Notes under the pieces: model-generated | What the model saw: only the letters and a program-made list of their open reading frames with translations | Told to the model about the DNA's origin: nothing | The model's database searches: none | Position numbers and translations under genes: made by a program | Assembly: GCF_001542625.1 (NCBI RefSeq) | Contig: NZ_CP016279.1 | Span: 7,316,001 to 7,380,000 of the forward strand | Source of the DNA: Streptomyces griseochromogenes | GTDB lineage: Bacteria; Actinomycetota; Actinomycetes; Streptomycetales; Streptomycetaceae | DNA length: 64,000 nucleotides | Reading direction: 5' to 3' | In this document: piece by piece, positions 50,279-59,056 of the stretch | How the letters are laid out: each line of letters opens with the position of its first letter | Numbering within the stretch: position 1 is the first letter of the stretch

Positions 50279-51553
50279 TCAACTCGACGCGGGCTCGGAC
50301 TCCGTGACGTCGGCCTGCGCGGGTACGGCGGCTGCCCGCGAGGCCGCGAGCCGGCCCGCGACGGGCCGTACGAGCGCGGCGGCGAGGCAGAAGAGGGCAC
50401 CCAGGGCGAGCCAGCCCCAGCCGCCGAGGGCGATCACCACGCCGGTGAAGAGCACCGGTCCGGCGATTTCCTGCACGCTGAAGCCGAGGTTGAAGACCGA
50501 CAGGTACTCGGCGCGCCGCTCGCCCGGCGCATGACGGTACGACAGCTCCCACGCGCCCGCGGACTGCAGCATCTCGCCGAACGTCATGCCGGCCATCGCC
50601 ACCACCAGAAGGGCCACCGCCGGCCAGCGCCCCACGGTCCCCGCTGCGGCCAGCGCGGCACAGCACACCGCGAGGGCGACGCCGGCTCCGACGAGACAGC
50701 GCCGGGCACCGGCCTCGTCCTCGGCCCGGCGCGACAGCGGGACCTGAAGGGTGACGGCCATGAGGGTGTTCACGGTGGTGAGGACGGCGACCACGCCCAC
50801 CGGGGCGTCGGTTCCGGACACCACCCACAGCGGGATGCCGACGGACAGCAGGGTCATGTGCAGGATGAGCACGCTGTTGAGCCCCGCCAGCCCGAGATAG
50901 GGCAGATCGCGCACCCCGGCCAGCGCCTTGAGGACACCGCCCTCGCTCGGCGGGGCGGGCACATGGGCGGCGAGCCGCAGCCGCGCGAGGACCACGGCGG
51001 CGATCACGAAGGAGGCGGCGTCGCCGAGGACGACCGAGCGGAAGGCCCAGACGGTGCCCGCGGCGAGCAGCGGGGCGGCCCCGAGGGCGCCGATGGAGAA
51101 CCCGGCGTTGCGCAGCGTTCTCAGGATGGCCATCGTGCGCACCCGGTGCGCCTCACCGACCGCGCCGGCGACCACCACCTGGGTCAGCGGGGACACCGCG
51201 GCCTCGGCGAGCGCCAGACAGCAGGCGATGACGGTGAACGAGTAGACGTCACCGGCGAATCCGAGCGCCGAGAACCAGACCGCGCGCCACAACTGCAGTG
51301 CCACCAGCAGCCGGCGCGGTCCCACCCGGTCCCCGAGGCGCCCGAGCGGGATCCCCGCGACGAGCCCGACCGCGCCGGCGGCGGCCATCGCCCAGCCGAA
51401 CTGGGAGTCGGACAGGCCCACGTGGAGCACGGCGAACACGGCGGAGCCGGCCAGGTAGAGCCCGGTGCCCGCCGAGTCGATGAAGGAGATCACCGCCAGC
51501 CGCCGGCCGGCCGGGCCGGGCGGCACATAGCCGCGCAGTCCGCGACCGGTCAC
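50279..51553 (-). CDS. MFS transporter, probable exporter of the phosphonate product
   Basis: The 424-residue protein has about twelve hydrophobic helices and the MFS motif GRLGDRVGPRRLLV between helices 2 and 3. It starts at GTG 51553, overlapping the ATP-grasp gene upstream (GTGA), so it belongs to the cluster. It likely exports the peptide or gives self-protection. Substrate unknown. Confidence 0.86.
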   Translation of the reverse strand: MTGRGLRGYVPPGPAGRRLAVISFIDSAGTGLYLAGSAVFAVLHVGLSDSQFGWAMAAAGAVGLVAGIPLGRLGDRVGPRRLLVALQLWRAVWFSALGFAGDVYSFTVIACCLALAEAAVSPLTQVVVAGAVGEAHRVRTMAILRTLRNAGFSIGALGAAPLLAAGTVWAFRSVVLGDAASFVIAAVVLARLRLAAHVPAPPSEGGVLKALAGVRDLPYLGLAGLNSVLILHMTLLSVGIPLWVVSGTDAPVGVVAVLTTVNTLMAVTLQVPLSRRAEDEAGARRCLVGAGVALAVCCAALAAAGTVGRWPAVALLVVAMAGMTFGEMLQSAGAWELSYRHAPGERRAEYLSVFNLGFSVQEIAGPVLFTGVVIALGGWGWLALGALFCLAAALVRPVAGRLAASRAAAVPAQADVTESEPASS

Positions 51554-52824
51554 GAGGCGGCCTCGGTGGTGACGCGGATCAGGTCGCGGGCGTGCTCCGC
51601 GCGCGCCGTGGCCTCTTCGGGTGTCGCGCCCGTCGCGATCACATGGCCCAGGCGGTCCCACGAACTGGTCACCGAACCCACCGTGGCTCCGAGCTCCGCG
51701 TAGACCTCGCTCTCCACGACGCCGGGGGCCCGGCCGGACTCGTCCACGCCCTCGACGGCGGTGACCACGCCGGGCTCGGCCGTCACGAAGCGGATGGCCG
51801 CCGCGCGGCCGGGCCCGCCCGCGACCCGCGGTGCCGTTCCTTCGAGCACCCGCAGATAGTCCTGGGTCAGATCGCAGGAGTGGCTGAGGTTGACGAGCAG
51901 ATCGATGCAGTCGCCCGGGAGCCGTCCGGCACACTCGACGAGATGCGGGCGCCCCTCGTGCAGAATCCATTCCGCATGGACCACGCCCGTACCGAAGCCG
52001 GTCGCCGCGAGCAGCTGCCGGGTGGCCTCCACCATCCGCTCCGCGACATCGGGCGGCAGCGGCGCGGGCGCGACATGGCCGAGCTCCACCGGGCTGTCAC
52101 CGTGCTGGACGCTCTTCGCGGTGATGTTGGCGAACACCGCGCGGCCGTCCCTGACCAGTGCCTCCACGCTGAATTCCGGGCCGTTAAGCCGCTGTTCGAC
52201 GAGGTACTTCGGCGGCAGGGCGTGCCGGGCGCGCTGCCGCGCCTCGTCGGCCGACGTGGTCTGCGCCCAGACGGCGCGGGCGTCCGAGCCGGAGTCGAGC
52301 AGCCGTACGCCGAGGCTGGCCTGCCGGTTGGCGGGCTTGACCACGCAGCGCCCGCCGAAGCGGCCGCGGAACGCGTCGATGGCGTCGGCGCTCTCGACGA
52401 CCTCCCACTCCGGCTGGTCGATGCCGTGCTTGCCGGCGACGGCACGCAGCAGGGACTTGTCCCGCAGCGTGCGGGCGGCCTCCACGCCCGCCCCGGGCAC
52501 GCCCCAGGCGTCGGCGAGCGCGGCGGCCGCGACGACGCCGTACTCGAGCGCCGGAATCACCGCTCGCAGCCGCTGGGGACGGGGCAGCAGGGCGGCCAGC
52601 CGTTCGGCGCCCGCCTCGTCCTGCGTGGGCGCTTCGACCAGGCCCGCGACGCACGCGAAGCCCGAGACCCGCTCCCGCCCACGGCGGGCCCGGATGGTGT
52701 CGGGCTCGTCCAGCACCAGCACGCTGCGCTCGGGCAGCATCCGCTCCAGATCCGTCAGCAGCGCCACGCTCAGCCCCACGGCCACATGTGTGACCCGACT
52801 GGCGTCCACGGAAATTTCGGTCAT
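51550..52824 (-). CDS. ATP-grasp enzyme 3 of the phosphonate cluster
   Basis: The 424-residue ligase has GGRCVVKPANRQASLGVRL, VEQRLNGPEFSVEALV and ILHEGRPHLVECAGRLPGD. The pattern is that of L-amino-acid ligases. It is cotranscribed with the exporter. The ATG at 52824 follows CGGAGGAAAG. It probably adds or releases an amino acid in the final peptide. Confidence 0.85.
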   Translation of the reverse strand: MTEISVDASRVTHVAVGLSVALLTDLERMLPERSVLVLDEPDTIRARRGRERVSGFACVAGLVEAPTQDEAGAERLAALLPRPQRLRAVIPALEYGVVAAAALADAWGVPGAGVEAARTLRDKSLLRAVAGKHGIDQPEWEVVESADAIDAFRGRFGGRCVVKPANRQASLGVRLLDSGSDARAVWAQTTSADEARQRARHALPPKYLVEQRLNGPEFSVEALVRDGRAVFANITAKSVQHGDSPVELGHVAPAPLPPDVAERMVEATRQLLAATGFGTGVVHAEWILHEGRPHLVECAGRLPGDCIDLLVNLSHSCDLTQDYLRVLEGTAPRVAGGPGRAAAIRFVTAEPGVVTAVEGVDESGRAPGVVESEVYAELGATVGSVTSSWDRLGHVIATGATPEEATARAEHARDLIRVTTEAAS

Positions 52825-53358
52825 CTTTCCTCCGGCCCGCTGCTGCGGGCTAGTCGGTCCCCTGCAAAGTATTCCGAGAGGGTGTCGGGCAGGGCACAGC
52901 CATCCCGAGCGGGACATTTTCGGCCCATCTACGGAGTCGCGAATTCAGGAAAACAGACATCCCCGTAGCTTCCTGCAACTCGCCCTGCGGCATCCCTCCG
53001 GCGCCTTGGGCGCCCCGTGGGGAAACCTGTGAGTCAGCTGTGCGCCTCGGCCCCCCGACACCGCACACCTATCGACACCTGCCCCTATAACAGCAGGTCA
53101 GAACGTCGACACGAACGTGATCTTGACCACACGAAGGAGATCTTGCCGCGATCTGGTGGCCTCAGGCAAGATCGTTTCGCCAGATGCCGAATAGCACCGA
53201 ACTCTTCCTCGGGGTCACGGGGGCGACCGCTCCGCAAAGCATCCGTGCCCCAGTCGGAAATCTTCTGCCGTTCGGCCCGGTGGCGTTTCGCCCGTTTTCC
53301 CAAGGAATACGGCGCACACCGGGGACGCACCAGGCACGCCTTATAACGGGGAATTCAC
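52825..53358. promoter_or_regulatory. Divergent promoter region of the phosphonate cluster with repeated GATCTTG motifs
   Basis: This 530-bp gap holds GATCTTGAC (53119-53127), GATCTTGCC (53139-53147) and its inverted copy GGCAAGATC (53165-53173), a perfect inverted repeat with a 17-bp spacer. TTGCCG-N18-CAAGAT on the plus strand (53143-53172) and TTGCCT-N18-CAAGAT on the minus strand (53169-53140) could be two face-to-face promoters. The first two copies are exactly 20 bp apart. No gene was found here. Confidence 0.55.
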
Positions 53359-54501
53359 ATGACCACGAACACTATTCATGCGGCCGCACGGCCACATCCG
53401 GAATGGGAGAACCTCACCGGAACAGCACCCTTCTACCTCGGCGCCGCATGGCTGCGGTTCATCGACTCCGCGGGAGGCGCCGAACCCCGCTACCGCGTCC
53501 TGGTCCGCGACAGACACCCCGTGGCCGCACTCGCCGCACACTGGAATCCCGACGAGTCCCATCCCGACTACCGGGCACAGGAGGTGCTGGCCGAGGCAGG
53601 CCCGCCCCGCCTCACCCTGGGCGGCCGCCGGGGCTATCGCTCGGGCCTGCTGCACGCACCCGGCGCCGGTCCGGACAGCGTCACGGCGGACCTCGCCGAG
53701 CTGCTGGCCGATGCCGTCGAGGACGAACCCCGCGCCGAGGGCCGCTGGTGGTGGCCCTTCCTGACCACGGACGAGTCGGACCTCGTGCTCGCCGCGGCCC
53801 GCCGCGCCCGCCCCTCGGCCTCCCTCCAGCTCCGGCTGGTCGGCGCCGACTGCGTCATGGACGTCGTCGGGGACGGCGTGGACGACTTCGTCGCCGCTCT
53901 GCCGGCCAAGCAGCGCCGCACCAACTTCCGCCGCGAACAACGCCGCTACGCCGACAGCGGGCTGCGCTCACGACGGCTCCGGCTCTCCCAGGTCTGGGAG
54001 GAAGCGGCCGAATTGCACGCCCAGGTGCAGCGCAAGTACGGTCACGACACCTCCGTGGAGCACCTGCGGGGCTTTCTGCGCCGGCTGGCCGACCAACTGG
54101 ACGACCTCTCGGTGGTCTTCGCGGCCTACGACGGGGACCGGATGATCGGCTTCACCCTGTGCTTCGCCATCGGCGGGGAACTGACGGTGCGCCTGAACGG
54201 CCTGGACTACGCACACCTGGCCGACGCGGACGAGTACGCCCAGCTCACGGTGCACGAACCGCTGCGCTACTGCTACGAGAACGGGCTGCGCCGGCTGCAC
54301 CTGGGGATGGACTCGTACGACGCCAAGTGCCGCCGGGGCGCCCGTGTCCGGCCGCTGTGGGCCGTCGTGGGCGAGGACCCCGCTGCGGACACCACCTCAC
54401 GCAGACGTCTCGACGAGCTGGCCGCCGCCATGCCCGAGCGCGAGGCGGAGCTCCTCGTGGCCGAGGTCACCGCCCGGCTCACCGCGCCCGACGCGGTCTG
54501 A
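53359..54501 (+). CDS. GNAT/FemAB-like acyl- or aminoacyl-transferase
   Basis: The 380-residue protein has the two-lobed GNAT fold of FemAB/BioF2-like proteins: KQRRTNFRREQRRYADSGL, then YDGDRMIGFTLCFAIGG and a C-terminal helix LHLGMDSYDAKCRRG. In dehydrophos synthesis a GNAT-type enzyme (DhpH) adds an amino acid from aminoacyl-tRNA to a phosphonate, so a similar role is possible. It is the first gene of the plus-strand operon, after the divergent promoter. ATG at 53359. Confidence 0.75.
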   Translation: MTTNTIHAAARPHPEWENLTGTAPFYLGAAWLRFIDSAGGAEPRYRVLVRDRHPVAALAAHWNPDESHPDYRAQEVLAEAGPPRLTLGGRRGYRSGLLHAPGAGPDSVTADLAELLADAVEDEPRAEGRWWWPFLTTDESDLVLAAARRARPSASLQLRLVGADCVMDVVGDGVDDFVAALPAKQRRTNFRREQRRYADSGLRSRRLRLSQVWEEAAELHAQVQRKYGHDTSVEHLRGFLRRLADQLDDLSVVFAAYDGDRMIGFTLCFAIGGELTVRLNGLDYAHLADADEYAQLTVHEPLRYCYENGLRRLHLGMDSYDAKCRRGARVRPLWAVVGEDPAADTTSRRRLDELAAAMPEREAELLVAEVTARLTAPDAV

Positions 54502-54643
54502 CACCGGGCCGCCCGGCCGCGACGGCGATCCGCCGTGCCGCGTCCCGGCCGCCCTTCCCTTTCACACCGGTGCGCTTCCCCTCCGGAACACCTGTGTCTT
54601 TCCCCTCCGAAGCCCGATCGAAGTCCGAGCAGAGAGAGCCCTC

Positions 54644-55858
54644 ATGACCCGGCATGCCCTGGTCCTATGTTCCCGTCGCCGCGCCATGCCCGCACGGCTG
54701 TTCGAAAGCCCTGGAGCGGAGCGGGTCTCGGTCGTCACCGAGACCGGTCACACCCATCGCTTCCCGCTCGGCGTCGACATCGTGGAGGTGTCCGACATCC
54801 GCGACTGCGGCGAGGTGCTGCGCGCGGCGGTCTCCGTCGCGCGCCGTGAGCCGGTCGAACACATCGTCACCCCGGTGGAGTTCAGCCAGGCCACGGGCGG
54901 ATACGTGCGCTCCACCCTGGGTCTGCCAGGGCTCGGCTACGAGTCCGCGCTCGGGTTCTCGAACAAGTACGTGATGAAGCGCCGGCTGCGTGAGGCGGGG
55001 CTGCCCGTCACCGAGTTCGCCCAGGTCCTCGCGCTGGAGGAGGTGCCCCGTGCCGCCGAGCGAACGGGCTGGCCCTGCGTGGTCAAGCCGGTGTTCGGCG
55101 GGGGCTGCCTCGACGTCGTGGTCTTCGAGTCACGGGCCCACTTCGACGCGTTCGCGGCCTCGCCGGAGGCGGACTCGCTGCGTGAGTCCCGCGATCCCCT
55201 GATCGTCGAACGCTTCGTCCCGATGGACGCCGAGTACCACTGCGACGGCGTGGTGCACGACGGAGAGGTGCAGTTCGCGGCGGCATCCCGCTACTTCACT
55301 CCCCTCCTAGGCCAGATCGACAACTTCAGCGGCTCGTACTTCCTGCCCGACGGCCACCCCGATCTCGCCCCCGCGCTCGACCTGCACGCCCGCGCCGTAC
55401 GTGCCCTGGGCATGCGGTCGGGGGTGACCCATCTGGAGCTGTTCAAGACCCGCGACGGCTTCCTGGTGGGCGAGATCGCCTGCCGCCCGGCCGGCGGCGG
55501 CATCACCGAGGCACTCGATCTGCAGTACGGCGTCGACCTGTGGCAGGCGTTCTGGGACACCTCCATCGGCCGCGCACCACGCTGCGAGCCTCGGCGCAGG
55601 GACGGCATCGTCGTCAACGCGGACTTCCCGACCCGGCCCGGGCGCATCACCCGGCTGGCCGCCGAGGCGGAACTGGCCGCACTGCCCGGTGTGATCAGAG
55701 CCCGGATGACGATGGCGGTCGGCGATGTCATCCCGGTCGACCTGACGTCCTCGACCAGTCCGGGGCTCGTGTTCTACGAGGCGCGCGACGAACAGCAGGT
55801 CGCCTCCCGTCTCGACCACATCCGCGACGCCTACTTCCTGGAGACCACCGCCCCGTGA
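54644..55858 (+). CDS. ATP-grasp enzyme 4 of the phosphonate cluster
   Basis: The 404-residue carboxylate-amine ligase has GWPCVVKPVFGGGCLDVV, DAEYHCDGVVHDGEV and LVGEIACRPAGGG. It is a close relative of the ATP-grasp enzyme at 41026: both have EYHCDGVV, SRYFT and matching middle blocks, suggesting duplication within the cluster. It shares GTGA with the NRPS gene downstream, so product assembly by the two is coupled. ATG at 54644. Confidence 0.85.
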   Translation: MTRHALVLCSRRRAMPARLFESPGAERVSVVTETGHTHRFPLGVDIVEVSDIRDCGEVLRAAVSVARREPVEHIVTPVEFSQATGGYVRSTLGLPGLGYESALGFSNKYVMKRRLREAGLPVTEFAQVLALEEVPRAAERTGWPCVVKPVFGGGCLDVVVFESRAHFDAFAASPEADSLRESRDPLIVERFVPMDAEYHCDGVVHDGEVQFAAASRYFTPLLGQIDNFSGSYFLPDGHPDLAPALDLHARAVRALGMRSGVTHLELFKTRDGFLVGEIACRPAGGGITEALDLQYGVDLWQAFWDTSIGRAPRCEPRRRDGIVVNADFPTRPGRITRLAAEAELAALPGVIRARMTMAVGDVIPVDLTSSTSPGLVFYEARDEQQVASRLDHIRDAYFLETTAP

Positions 55859-58800
55859 ACAGGCCGACCGCCGAACCCGGACGGCATCCGGGCCACCGCG
55901 CGCAGCGGACGGCACCCGACTGCGCGGCACCCTCCGCCCCCTTGTCCCCGACGGCGCCCGACACCGTCGTCGCCCGCTTCGAGCGGATCGCGGCACGCCA
56001 CCCGGGCCACCCCGCCGTCGAGCAGCACGGCGATGTCACCGACTACGCCCGGCTGCACCGCCGTATGCGCGAGATCTCGGCCGGGCTCACCGGCCTGGGT
56101 GTCGGGCCCGGCGACCGGGTCGCCCTGCGCGGCCGGGCATCGGCCGAACTCGTGGCCGCCGTGCTCGGTGTCCTGCACTGCGGCGCGGTGCTGCTGCTCC
56201 TCGACGAGTCCCTGCCGGCGGCCCGTGCCGAGGCGTTCACCGAGCAGGTCAGGCCGCGCGTCCGGCTGGCCGCGGACCCCGTGGCACCCGCGCCGGGCGA
56301 GCTCCCGGTGGCGCGGTTCACCCGGGCCGGGGACCACACGCCGGTGCCCGGCGACGAGGCGTACGTCTTCTTCACCTCCGGCTCCACCGGTGCCCCGAAG
56401 GGCATCCTCGGCAGCCATCGGGGACTCGCCCACTTCATCGACTGGGAGATCGGAGCCCTGCGCGTCGGCCCCGGCGACCGGGTGGCCCAGCTGACCAGCC
56501 TGTCCTTCGACGTCGTCCTGCGGGACCTCTTCCTGCCGCTGTGCTCCGGAGCGACCCTCGTCCTCTCGGACACGCCCGGGAACCTGCACGGGCGCTCCGT
56601 GCTGCCCTGGCTCGCCCGCACCCGGGTGACCGTCCTGCACACGGTGCCCTCCCTGGTGCGCGGCTGGCTGCGCTCCGGCTGCGACACCGGACCCACCGCC
56701 CTGCGCGCGACGTGCTTCGCCGGTGAACCGCTGGACGCCCGGCTCGCCGGACAGTGGCGGGCCGCGGCCCTGCCGGCCGGTGAGATCTGGAACTTCTACG
56801 GCCCGACCGAGACCACGCTGGCCAAGCTGGCCCACCGGGTCACCGGCACCGAGAGCCCCGGCATCCTGCCCGTGGGGCGCCCCCTGCCGTCGTGCGAGGT
56901 GCTCCTCGTCGGTCCGGACGGCCGTCCGGCCGCCCCCGGCACGACGGGCGAGGTCGTCCTTCGCACCCCGTTCCGCAGCCGTGGCTACCTCGACGGTGAG
57001 GGCAGGCGGCCCACCGGGGGGTTCCGGCACGACCCCGACGGCGGAGCGGACGACTGGCTCTATCACACGGGCGACCTGGCCTCCCGCACGCCGGACGGCC
57101 ACTACGTCGTCCACGGCCGGCGCGACGACCAGGTCAAGATCCGCGGACTGCGGGTGGAGCCCGCCGAGGTCGCCGCGCAGGTGCGCGGCGCGGCCGCCGC
57201 CCACGGCGGCGGGGACGCCTTCGTGACGGCCGTCGAGCGGCCGGATCCGGGCGACAAGCAGCTGGTCGCGCTGGTGGACGGCGGTCTCACCGAGGCCGCG
57301 CTCGCCGACGTCGCAGGCACCCTGCGCGAACGGCTGCCGCTGGCCATGGTGCCGTCCGTGTTCCGGTCGCTGCCCGTCTTCCCGCTCACCGCCAACGGAA
57401 AGGTCGACCGCGCCGCCCTGCGCACGCTGGCCCGGCAGGCCGCGGCCGAGGACGCGGCCCCACAGGCCGAGGGCTCCGCGCCGTCCGGAGCGAACGGCGA
57501 CGACCCGGTGCTCGCCGCCGTGTGCGCGGCCATGGCGACGGCGCTCGGGCTGGCCTCCGTCCCGCCGGACGCCGACTTCTTCGCCCTGGGCGGCGACTCC
57601 CTGGCCGTCGCGGAGCTGCTCGCGATCCTCGCCGACGAGCACGGCATGGCGGACCTCGGCCACACCGACGTCCTGCGGGCGCCCGGCCCCGCCGCACTGG
57701 CGGCACGGATCGGCCGGCGGGACGTCACCACGGGCGCCGGCCGGTTCGACCCCGACGGCATCCCGCACACGCCCACGATCGGAGAGCCGTATCCGCTCTC
57801 GCCGCAGCAGCGCCGGTTCGCCGCCTTCTATCTCACCGAGCCGCCGCGCAACTGGTCCACCGTGCAGCTGCGCGTCCCGCTGCCCGAGCACCTCGACGTC
57901 CGCGAGCTGCGCGCCGCCCTGCGGGTGCTCGTGGCCCGGCACCCGAGCCTGCGCACCCGGTTCGCCACCGTGGCGGGAGTCCCGCACCAGGAGGTGCGCC
58001 CGCCGTCGGAGGTGCCGCTGGACCTGCCGGAGCACGCCGGTCCACCGGGCGTGGTCGCGGCCGCTCTGATCACCGAGCCCGTCCCCGTCGACGCGGGCTT
58101 CCCCTGGTCCGCGGCGGTGGCGCGGGACGCCGACGGCGCCGAGCTGATCCTGACGCTCAACCACATGGTCACGGACGGCACGTCCCAGACGATCCTGAGG
58201 GCGGACCTCGATGCCGTACTCGCCCATCTGCGGCACGGCAGCGCTCTCCCGCCGCCACCGACGGCCCCGGCCTACGTCGAGTACGCACGCCGGCAGAACG
58301 CGGCCGAGCAGGCGGACACCGAACGGCTGCTGGCCTTCTGGCGCCGCGAGTTCGCGGGTCTCGCACCGACCGCCCTGCCCCGGCCCGCGGGGCACCGCGA
58401 GGACGCGCGGGGAGCGTACGCCGCTCTCGGCCTCGACCTGGCGGGGGCCGCTTCGCCGGGCGCGGCGGCACGCGAACTGGGCTGTACGCCCTTCGCGTTG
58501 ATGCTGGGCGCGTTCACGGACACGCTCGCCGAGCACCTCGGCCGCGACGACCTCGCGGTGCAGATCCCGTCGACGGGGCGGCCGCACCCCGCCACGCTCC
58601 CGGTCGTCGGCAACTTCCACAACATCGTCCCGGTACGGCTGTCCCGCCTCGCCTCGCCGGCCGGCACCGCCCGTGAGGCGCAGGCCGCGCTCGCCCGCTC
58701 CCTGGACCATCAGTGGCTCCAGCTCGACACCATCGTCCGCGCACTGGGCATGGACCCGGCGGCCGAGCCGTATCCGCTCAGCAGCGTGCTGTTCAACGCC

Positions 58801-59040
58801 ATCCCCGGGTCCAGTCCCCTGCTGCCCCAGGGGACGGGCTTCACCGCGGGCGGCCTGCCGTACGACGTCCGTTACGACCTGATGGGTGTCGTGCGCGGCC
58901 AGGGCGACGCCTGGGTCCTCGAACTCCATTACAGATCAACCCTGTTGGACCCGCAGACCGCCGAGCGGCTGCTGCGCTCCATGGCCGGCCGTCTCACCGG
59001 CGCCGGCACACCGCCCGAAGCACACCACACCACTCACTGA
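55855..59040 (+). CDS. Nonribosomal peptide synthetase, A-PCP-C
   Basis: The 1061-residue synthetase has an adenylation domain (about residues 35-535: TSGSTGAPKG, NFYGPTETT, YHTGD, GRRDDQVKIRG), a peptidyl carrier (LGGDSLAVAELL, phosphopantetheine Ser about 582) and a C-terminal condensation domain with NHMVTDG about residues 768-774, where the first His of HHxxxDG is Asn but the catalytic second His remains. Ten-residue specificity positions read roughly DVRHCAFLAK, which I cannot assign. With the C domain last, it is built to pass its amino acid to a free acceptor or another partner. GTG at 55855. Confidence 0.88.
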   Translation: MNRPTAEPGRHPGHRAQRTAPDCAAPSAPLSPTAPDTVVARFERIAARHPGHPAVEQHGDVTDYARLHRRMREISAGLTGLGVGPGDRVALRGRASAELVAAVLGVLHCGAVLLLLDESLPAARAEAFTEQVRPRVRLAADPVAPAPGELPVARFTRAGDHTPVPGDEAYVFFTSGSTGAPKGILGSHRGLAHFIDWEIGALRVGPGDRVAQLTSLSFDVVLRDLFLPLCSGATLVLSDTPGNLHGRSVLPWLARTRVTVLHTVPSLVRGWLRSGCDTGPTALRATCFAGEPLDARLAGQWRAAALPAGEIWNFYGPTETTLAKLAHRVTGTESPGILPVGRPLPSCEVLLVGPDGRPAAPGTTGEVVLRTPFRSRGYLDGEGRRPTGGFRHDPDGGADDWLYHTGDLASRTPDGHYVVHGRRDDQVKIRGLRVEPAEVAAQVRGAAAAHGGGDAFVTAVERPDPGDKQLVALVDGGLTEAALADVAGTLRERLPLAMVPSVFRSLPVFPLTANGKVDRAALRTLARQAAAEDAAPQAEGSAPSGANGDDPVLAAVCAAMATALGLASVPPDADFFALGGDSLAVAELLAILADEHGMADLGHTDVLRAPGPAALAARIGRRDVTTGAGRFDPDGIPHTPTIGEPYPLSPQQRRFAAFYLTEPPRNWSTVQLRVPLPEHLDVRELRAALRVLVARHPSLRTRFATVAGVPHQEVRPPSEVPLDLPEHAGPPGVVAAALITEPVPVDAGFPWSAAVARDADGAELILTLNHMVTDGTSQTILRADLDAVLAHLRHGSALPPPPTAPAYVEYARRQNAAEQADTERLLAFWRREFAGLAPTALPRPAGHREDARGAYAALGLDLAGAASPGAAARELGCTPFALMLGAFTDTLAEHLGRDDLAVQIPSTGRPHPATLPVVGNFHNIVPVRLSRLASPAGTAREAQAALARSLDHQWLQLDTIVRALGMDPAAEPYPLSSVLFNAIPGSSPLLPQGTGFTAGGLPYDVRYDLMGVVRGQGDAWVLELHYRSTLLDPQTAERLLRSMAGRLTGAGTPPEAHHTTH

Positions 59041-59056
59041 ACCCGAGGCATCTGAC

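Noticed and set aside
55831..58929. A 1032-residue open frame on the minus strand opposite the NRPS
   Set aside because: It is a shadow of the plus-strand A-PCP-C gene: composition is Gly/Arg/Asp-rich, no domain can be recognised, and the opposite frame has clear NRPS motifs.
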